Below, piece after piece: positions 41,199 to 46,261 of a stretch of DNA of 46,261 nucleotides (positions are counted from its first letter, which is position 1; the number at the start of each line of letters is the position of its first letter). A model generated the notes under the pieces. That model ran no database searches and had not been told where the DNA came from. It worked only from the letters and a program-made list of their open reading frames with translations. The stretch spans positions 1 through 46,261 of the forward strand of contig DASZLR010000186.1 in assembly GCA_035552275.1 (NCBI GenBank), read 5' to 3'. Position numbers and translations under genes: made by a program. Source of the DNA: DASVLX01 sp035552275 (GTDB taxonomy: Bacteria > Actinomycetota > Actinomycetes > Mycobacteriales > Pseudonocardiaceae).

Positions 41199-43831
41199 GC
41201 GTACCTCCTCCTATCGAGGATGGTCGTCCAACGTTGCCGTGCCAACTCTGCCGAGCCGAGCCAGTCGGCACGGGCGCCAGCCCGCTGGCGCTCGACCAGA
41301 AGTTCAGTGTCATCGGCCCACCAGTCGGCGATCTCGCACCAATAGTGGTACACATTTATCGAATCCGCGATACCGTTGATCTTCTCAATCGTTTCCACCG
41401 CGCCGTGCTGCGCTCCTATAATCTGATGAAACAATCTCGCGATCAAGGCGAACAGGGAACCGGCCCGGTACTGACAGGATTCCGCCAGTCGCAGGGCGGC
41501 GCTGACCGCGGCCTCGATATCGTCGCCGGTGGCGGCAACCGCCTTCGCCACGTATGCCTTGAGCACTTCCAGCTGATTGCCGATGTTCTCGTTGAACTCG
41601 ATCGCCTCATCGGCGAGGCGCAACCCGTCCGACGGGCGTGTCCAGCACAACGTTTCGACGAGGTTGGTCCGCGCCTTGCCCTCCAGGGCGAGTGACTTGA
41701 TCCGCACGCCCAGGTCCAGCGCGCGGCGGTACGTCAGCTCGGCCAGGTCAAGATCACAGTTTGCCCGGTGGACGTGCCCCTGGATGCGCAGCGATTCGCC
41801 GGTCATATCGGGATCGTCCTGCGGAAGGTCACTCAACACCTGAAGTGACTCCTGGAACTCGCCCCGAAGTAGGTGCAGGTCGGCGAGCTGAAGCCGGGCA
41901 CGACCGGCATACGAGCCCTCCTCCCGCGCGATGCGCTCGTACTCGAATCGGGCCTGGTCATACCGACCCGAATTCCGTAGGGAGTGGGCTCGATGCAACA
42001 ACAGGAGTTCGCGCGCTCCCCCGTCGAGGACCGCGGGCGACAGCGCGGCGTCGAACTCCCGCACCGAGCGTTCCAGGGAACCACTACGCCGAAGGCCAAT
42101 GCCCCGCAGGCCCTGAAGCAGCGATGTGGCGGCCGGCGATCGCGCGGCCTGGGTCGACGACGGCATGTCCAGCGCCTGCCAGAGACCGGCGTCGGCAAGA
42201 AACTGCGCCGCTTCGAACAGCCAGCCGGGAATCGTGTTGTAGCGGACGGCGATGCGGGTGGCCTGAACGAAGCACGCGGACACGCGGCCGCGATCACGGG
42301 TGTCGATGGCGGCCCGACTCACCGCTCCCAGATGCGCACAGACACGGTCCGCCGCCGCTCGCCATTCTCGCTCGGACCAGGCGTCCCTCAGCTGATCGTC
42401 GCTTTCCTGGATGGTCTTTCTCAGCTGCGAGTGCAGTGCGAACGGCCACGCGAGGCCGTTGGTTCGCACCACCAGCGACGAGTTGATGAATCTGGTGATC
42501 TTCGCATCCGGGCTGCCAGACGCGACCTGCGCGAGCTCCGCGTCGAAGGAGTCCAGAAATGAGACACCGCGCATGATGTTGCGCTCGTCGTCATCCAGGT
42601 TACGCATGATACGAGTGACGACCGAGGACAAGGGGCCTCCAAACGCTTCTGGCTCTATCGGCCGACCGGTGGCCGCCAGTTCCAAGTACTGCGTGACAGC
42701 TAAATCGAGATATAATGGAATCCCTTCGCTACCCTGCACTATCCGATCACGTAATCTGGTCGCGATGGCCGGACTACCATCATGATTCCGTAGCACATTT
42801 TGCAGGTATTGATCACAGTCACGGCCCGAAAGCGCACCCACGAGATGCTGACGCGGCTCAGATTCCTTGTTTTCCAGATAAAGCTGTGACCATCTCTCGA
42901 TCCCCGTGTAGTCGAGCTCCCCAGTAAATGACGGCTCTGCCCAGTCCAGATGATTACGACTGGTGACCACAAACAGCACCGTCGGCAGCAGAAAAATAGC
43001 GCGCTGGATCAGCCGCTCCACCTCACGGGTGCCCCGACCACTCACGGCTTCGAACGTGTCGAGGAAGACCACCGCCAGACTGCTGTGGTCGGCCTGATCG
43101 AGTTCCCAACCCAGCAGGCTGGGCATATAGGAGAGCGTTTCAGCCGTGGGATCCTGCGCCACGATGGGCTCGAAGAACGGACATCCTTCCATCAGGCGTC
43201 GGTAGGTGATCGACTGAGCCAGGCGATCACGGGTGAGGGAGGCGAGTCGGACCGCGACCCGGGCCGGCGCCCACGCCATGCCTATCTCGCCGAGGATCTG
43301 CGTGGCGATGTCCTGTACCTGCTCGGCGAACTCAAACCTCGCCGCATGTTGCCGCAGTATGGAGTTCTTCCGTACGAATTCGGGCAGAGATTCGCCGGGG
43401 TGAGTCCTCTCCCAGTAGATTCGGAAGGCGACATCAAAAGCAGGCCAGGATTTGCGCAACGGCCCCAGGCCGGCCCGCAGCCGAAGCAGAAAAATCTCCT
43501 GATCGAAGTCGCCGGATTCTCCGAAATCAATTCGGGCAACTGCTTGGCGCGCCGCTCGACTGCTTTCGATCGCGCCGCTCGACAGGCCACGTTCAAGATA
43601 CCGCGACAGGGTCGTCTTGCCAATTCCACCGAGACCATAATAAACTAACACGTTTCGACGCGGTGACGTCAGATCCACACCAATATTGGCGCCGGACGTC
43701 GTCCGCGACTCGGTGATCGCGGCCAAGCTCCGTCGGAATGCCTCGACCTCTGACACCCGGTTGGTGAACGTATCCTGCGCGGTCAGACCGGACTGCGGTC
43801 CCGCTATGAATGTTGCCCGCAATCGTTCCAT
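41195..43831 (-). CDS. STAND P-loop ATPase with C-terminal TPR-like repeats
   Basis: From the ATG at 43831 (GGAGG seven bases upstream) the protein has 878 residues. The NTPase has Walker A GLGGIGKT (66-73), a Walker B-like LAVVFLDTFE (252-261) and LFVVTSRNHLDW (286-297). A long winged-helix-type middle and helical repeats at about 600-850 (LRNSGRYDQARFEYERIA, LAELTYRRALDLG, AVAATGDDIEAAVSAALRLAE) follow, which look like TPRs. STAND proteins use ATP-driven assembly as switches in regulation, defence or cell death. Leading an operon of sugar-modification genes is unusual. No membrane helix or nuclease domain is seen. Confidence 0.85.
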   Translation of the reverse strand: MERLRATFIAGPQSGLTAQDTFTNRVSEVEAFRRSLAAITESRTTSGANIGVDLTSPRRNVLVYYGLGGIGKTTLSRYLERGLSSGAIESSRAARQAVARIDFGESGDFDQEIFLLRLRAGLGPLRKSWPAFDVAFRIYWERTHPGESLPEFVRKNSILRQHAARFEFAEQVQDIATQILGEIGMAWAPARVAVRLASLTRDRLAQSITYRRLMEGCPFFEPIVAQDPTAETLSYMPSLLGWELDQADHSSLAVVFLDTFEAVSGRGTREVERLIQRAIFLLPTVLFVVTSRNHLDWAEPSFTGELDYTGIERWSQLYLENKESEPRQHLVGALSGRDCDQYLQNVLRNHDGSPAIATRLRDRIVQGSEGIPLYLDLAVTQYLELAATGRPIEPEAFGGPLSSVVTRIMRNLDDDERNIMRGVSFLDSFDAELAQVASGSPDAKITRFINSSLVVRTNGLAWPFALHSQLRKTIQESDDQLRDAWSEREWRAAADRVCAHLGAVSRAAIDTRDRGRVSACFVQATRIAVRYNTIPGWLFEAAQFLADAGLWQALDMPSSTQAARSPAATSLLQGLRGIGLRRSGSLERSVREFDAALSPAVLDGGARELLLLHRAHSLRNSGRYDQARFEYERIAREEGSYAGRARLQLADLHLLRGEFQESLQVLSDLPQDDPDMTGESLRIQGHVHRANCDLDLAELTYRRALDLGVRIKSLALEGKARTNLVETLCWTRPSDGLRLADEAIEFNENIGNQLEVLKAYVAKAVAATGDDIEAAVSAALRLAESCQYRAGSLFALIARLFHQIIGAQHGAVETIEKINGIADSINVYHYWCEIADWWADDTELLVERQRAGARADWLGSAELARQRWTTILDRRRYA

Positions 43832-44135
43832 GTGCCACCCTCCGCAGGCGTATCTATACGACCATCGAATACTATCCAGATAACACATATACACGGGTAC
43901 CGGTAACCACGCCAGCGCAGGCCGAATCTAGCCCGACCTGCCCGGCTGCGACGATCCTCGGCGACCATGCCTGAGCAGCGGAGCGGCGTCCTTGAGCAGC
44001 GTTTTGGCGTACTCCGCGGTCGGCTCGCAGTCCAGGGCGCTCGCTCCGCCTGCTGGTGAATCACCGGGTACCGGGACCACTCCCGGCGACGCTACGGTAA
44101 AAAGGTCGAACGGGCAGCGACGCGCGGGAGGTTGG
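43832..44135. promoter_or_regulatory. Divergent region between the STAND and NACHT ATPases with a repeated GGGTACCGG motif
   Basis: The 304-base gap has an AT-rich part beside the STAND gene (43845-43890) that may hold its promoter. CGGGTACCGG occurs at 43894-43903, followed by TAACCAC, and again at 44065-44074, followed by GACCAC. Each copy is close to a palindrome. The copies lie about 63 and 61 bases upstream of the STAND and NACHT starts respectively, so one factor could regulate both genes. A possible 50-codon gene lies between them. Confidence 0.45.
43928..44080 (-). CDS. Possible small protein of about 50 residues (uncertain)
   Basis: On the minus strand a GTG at 44080 opens a frame to a TAG at 43928-43930. 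It encodes a hydrophilic peptide with ALDCEPTAEYAKTLLKDAAP and a basic end, GRRGSSQPGRSG. The middle looks protein-like, with one Cys and an amphipathic helix, but there is no strong ribosome site and no family match I recognise. It may instead be non-coding DNA of the divergent promoter region. Confidence 0.25.
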   Translation of the reverse strand: MVPVPGDSPAGGASALDCEPTAEYAKTLLKDAAPLLRHGRRGSSQPGRSG

Positions 44136-46261
44136 GTGCGGCCAACACGGATGTTGGCGATCTTCGCGGCGCTGAGTCTCCTGCTGGAACCGCTGAGCAA
44201 CCTGGCCACCGGCATGATCCACCTGTCCGGTGGATGGGCGCCGTGGGTACTCACCGCGACCGCCCTCGTGCTCGTGGTGGCGATCACCATGGAACTCCGC
44301 CACTACCGCAGCAGCGAGCCCGCGTCCGTGCCGGAACCGCTCGCGTTGGACGAGGCGGCCCGCACTCTCGCGCAAGCGGTCGAGGTGCAATGGCAACGCG
44401 AGGAGGAGCGCCGTCGCATACACGATCCCTTTCCGCTGCCCGTGCACTGGCACCCGGCCCCGGAGCGGTTGATCGACCACTGGCCCAACATCCACCGCGC
44501 GCCCGGCGGAGCGGACCCCGGCCCCCTGCCGCTGGCCGGCCGACTGGACCAGATCACCTCGGTCTACGAACGGATACCGTCGGGCCGACTGCTGGTGCTG
44601 GGCAGCGCCGGATCGGGCAAGACGATCCTCACCCTGCGGTTCGTCCTGGATCGGCTCGCGGTCCGGTGTGACGCCGATCCGGTGCCGGTGATCTTCCATC
44701 TGGGATCCTGGGATCCGACCGCGAGCACCGTGCGGGACTGGTTGGCCGGCCAGCTCATCCGGGACTATCCAGGGCTGTTCGCGCCGACGCCGAACGCCAT
44801 CGAACTGGCAACGGCCCTGGTCGACACCGGCCGAGTGCTGCCGGTGCTGGACGGTTTTGACGAGATCAGCCGGGGCCTGCATCTGCCTGCGCTGCAGGCG
44901 CTCAGCGCGACCACGATGCCGATGCTGCTGACCAGCCGGCCCAACGAATACGCCGCCGCCGTCAACACCGCCGACGTTCTGCTCACCGCCGCCGCCGGCA
45001 TCGAGCTGGACGACCTGACCGTCGCCGATCTGGCCGAGTACCTGCCCCGCACCGCCCGCCGGTCCGCGTCGGCGAGTGCGGAGACGCGGTGGAACCCGGT
45101 GTTGGACTGGCTGGCCGGGAATCCGGCCGATCCGCGGGCCGGCAAGGTGATCGGGGTACTGTCGACGCCGCTGATGGTGACGCTGGCCCGGATCAACTAC
45201 AGCGACAGCCCCGGCCACGATCCGGCGGATCTGCTGGACACCCAACGTTTCCCGACCGCGCACTCCCTGCGGGACCATCTGCTGGCGACCTTCATCGCCT
45301 CCGTCTACCGCGAGCCGGGCCTCGGCGAGCGGGCCAGTCTGCGCTGGCGGCCGGACCAGATCCAGCGTTGGCTCGGTTTCCTGGCCTCGCACCTCGACGC
45401 TCTGGGCACCCGGGACCTCGCCTGGTGGCAACTCGGCGACACGATCTCCACCCACACCAGAACCCTGTTGTTCGCCGGTGTCGCGGCGATGGTGGCGGCG
45501 GTGGCCTTCGGGTTGCCCCTGGGCGTGATCGCCGCACCGCCGGCCGGCCTCGCGGGCGTGCTGGTCATCATCGTGCTGGCCGGGCTGCTGGCCGGGTTCG
45601 CGGTCGGGGCGGTCGTCTGGCTGGTGGAGGAACTGGCGATCGGCCGGAGACAGCCGGCCCGCACCCAGCTACGCGGCCAGACCCGCCAGGCGCTGATCAT
45701 GCTCGCGACCATGCTGGCGATGGGGCTGGTGATCGGGCTCGGCGTCGGACTGCACGACCGGAACTCCGTCGGCGGCCTGGCCGCCGGGCTGGCGATCGGA
45801 CTGGCCAGCGGACCCGCGTTCGTGGTGATCACCGGTTTGGAGGCGCCGGTCGACATCCGGGCCGCGATCAGCACCTGGGAGGTGCTGGCCTTCGATCGCA
45901 AGAACACGATCTTCCAGTTGTGCACCGGTGGGTTGGTGTTCGGTCTGGTGATCGGATCCGTCGGCCAGATCGATCTCGACCTACCGACAACGCAGTTTCC
46001 GACGACGTCACGTTTCGGACTGGTGCCGTGGCTGGTCGCACTGCTGGCCGGGATATTCGTGTCGCTCGGCGTTCTGGTGGCCAAGAGTTGGGGACGCTGG
46101 CTCATCCTGGTCCGGCTGTGGCTGCCGATGACCGGCCGCCTGCCCTGGCAGGTGGTGGCGTTCCTGAACGACGCCCATCAGCGTGGCGTGCTGCGGGAAG
46201 CTGGTGCGGTGTACCAGTTCCGGCATGGTCGGATCCAGGATTTTCTGGCGCGCGGCCAGCA
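44136..46261 (+). CDS. NACHT-domain membrane ATPase (partial, runs off the window)
   Basis: The visible 708 codons from the GTG at 44136 (GGGAGG four bases upstream) encode two N-terminal membrane helices (about 7-24 and 36-53). A linker with HDPFPLPVHWHPAPERLIDHW follows, then a NACHT NTPase with Walker A GSAGSGKT (156-163) and Walker B VLPVLDGFDEI (234-244). After about residue 440 come several strongly hydrophobic segments (TLLFAGVAAMVAAVAFGLPL and others), so the ATPase is sandwiched between membrane regions. This layout is common among actinomycete NACHT proteins of unknown function; roles in defence or signalling are proposed for the class. The C-terminus lies beyond 46261, so effector domains cannot be seen. 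Confidence 0.88.
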   Translation, partial: MRPTRMLAIFAALSLLLEPLSNLATGMIHLSGGWAPWVLTATALVLVVAITMELRHYRSSEPASVPEPLALDEAARTLAQAVEVQWQREEERRRIHDPFPLPVHWHPAPERLIDHWPNIHRAPGGADPGPLPLAGRLDQITSVYERIPSGRLLVLGSAGSGKTILTLRFVLDRLAVRCDADPVPVIFHLGSWDPTASTVRDWLAGQLIRDYPGLFAPTPNAIELATALVDTGRVLPVLDGFDEISRGLHLPALQALSATTMPMLLTSRPNEYAAAVNTADVLLTAAAGIELDDLTVADLAEYLPRTARRSASASAETRWNPVLDWLAGNPADPRAGKVIGVLSTPLMVTLARINYSDSPGHDPADLLDTQRFPTAHSLRDHLLATFIASVYREPGLGERASLRWRPDQIQRWLGFLASHLDALGTRDLAWWQLGDTISTHTRTLLFAGVAAMVAAVAFGLPLGVIAAPPAGLAGVLVIIVLAGLLAGFAVGAVVWLVEELAIGRRQPARTQLRGQTRQALIMLATMLAMGLVIGLGVGLHDRNSVGGLAAGLAIGLASGPAFVVITGLEAPVDIRAAISTWEVLAFDRKNTIFQLCTGGLVFGLVIGSVGQIDLDLPTTQFPTTSRFGLVPWLVALLAGIFVSLGVLVAKSWGRWLILVRLWLPMTGRLPWQVVAFLNDAHQRGVLREAGAVYQFRHGRIQDFLARGQ

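Noticed and set aside
38522..46261. Calling the right end a phage-defence island
   Set aside because: Two STAND-class ATPases are suggestive, but no nuclease, protease, reverse transcriptase or other known defence effector is visible.
1..46261. CRISPR arrays, tRNA or rRNA genes
   Set aside because: No regularly spaced repeats with unique spacers and no tRNA- or rRNA-like sequence were seen.

Overview
The window is very GC-rich. It carries actinomycete hallmarks: a four-gene conservon, an XRE/DUF5753 regulator with a DUF397 partner, a DUF2630 protein, an LCP protein, a bacterial terpene synthase and several large STAND/NACHT ATPases. It most likely comes from a filamentous actinomycete chromosome. 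Pseudonocardiales fits the mix, but that placement is a guess from gene content. I see no rRNA, tRNA, CRISPR array or intact insertion sequence.

Layout, left to right. Positions 1-7101 are minus-strand: LCP protein and MATE transporter (stop/start overlap), then a two-gene unit of a 2-oxoglutarate/Fe(II) oxygenase followed by a methyltransferase-carnitine acyltransferase fusion, then the N-terminus of an NB-ARC-type protein cut by the window edge. The oxygenase and the fusion each carry a 21-bp (7-residue) tandem repeat. Positions 7399-11216 hold the conservon cvnABCD. Positions 11278-18000 are a mosaic of a Cys/His hypothetical protein, the DUF397/XRE pair with palindromic candidate operators, a small cysteine protein, a methyltransferase, a SecDF-head lipoprotein, a membrane kinase with an NPCBM-type ectodomain, and a terpene synthase with an unusual metal-binding motif.

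Positions 17975-33303 are a long inositol catabolic locus. A GntR repressor candidate is divergent from iolC, a Cgl0159-type aldolase, iolB, iolD, iolA, an iolE-like gene, a sugar ABC importer (binding protein, permease, ATPase), iolG, an iolH-like gene, a VOC protein, a second Gfo/Idh dehydrogenase and a further TIM-barrel protein. Most genes overlap or nearly touch, suggesting one or two long transcripts. Together they would import an inositol, oxidise it, dehydrate and open the ring, phosphorylate and cleave it, and yield acetyl-CoA and DHAP. The last Gfo/Idh and TIM-barrel pair suggests a wider substrate range than myo-inositol.

Positions 33304-34770 carry a decayed coding fragment, an 18-bp perfect palindrome and a DUF222/HNH endonuclease gene flanked by imperfect direct repeats. 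Positions 34771-38342 are an amine oxidase/APC permease operon. Positions 38522-43831 are an unusual operon: a STAND ATPase with TPRs, a Gfo/Idh dehydrogenase, a family 2 glycosyltransferase and a sugar-nucleotide epimerase, visibly less GC-rich than the inositol locus. A divergent NACHT membrane ATPase runs off the right edge. A shared GGGTACCGG-centred motif lies upstream of both ATPases.

The best candidate for an undescribed system is the oxygenase plus methyltransferase-acyltransferase pair at 268-3987, which looks like a compact pathway for an acylated, possibly methylated and hydroxylated small molecule. The second is the STAND-led sugar operon. Both are inferences from domain content and need biochemical or comparative tests.
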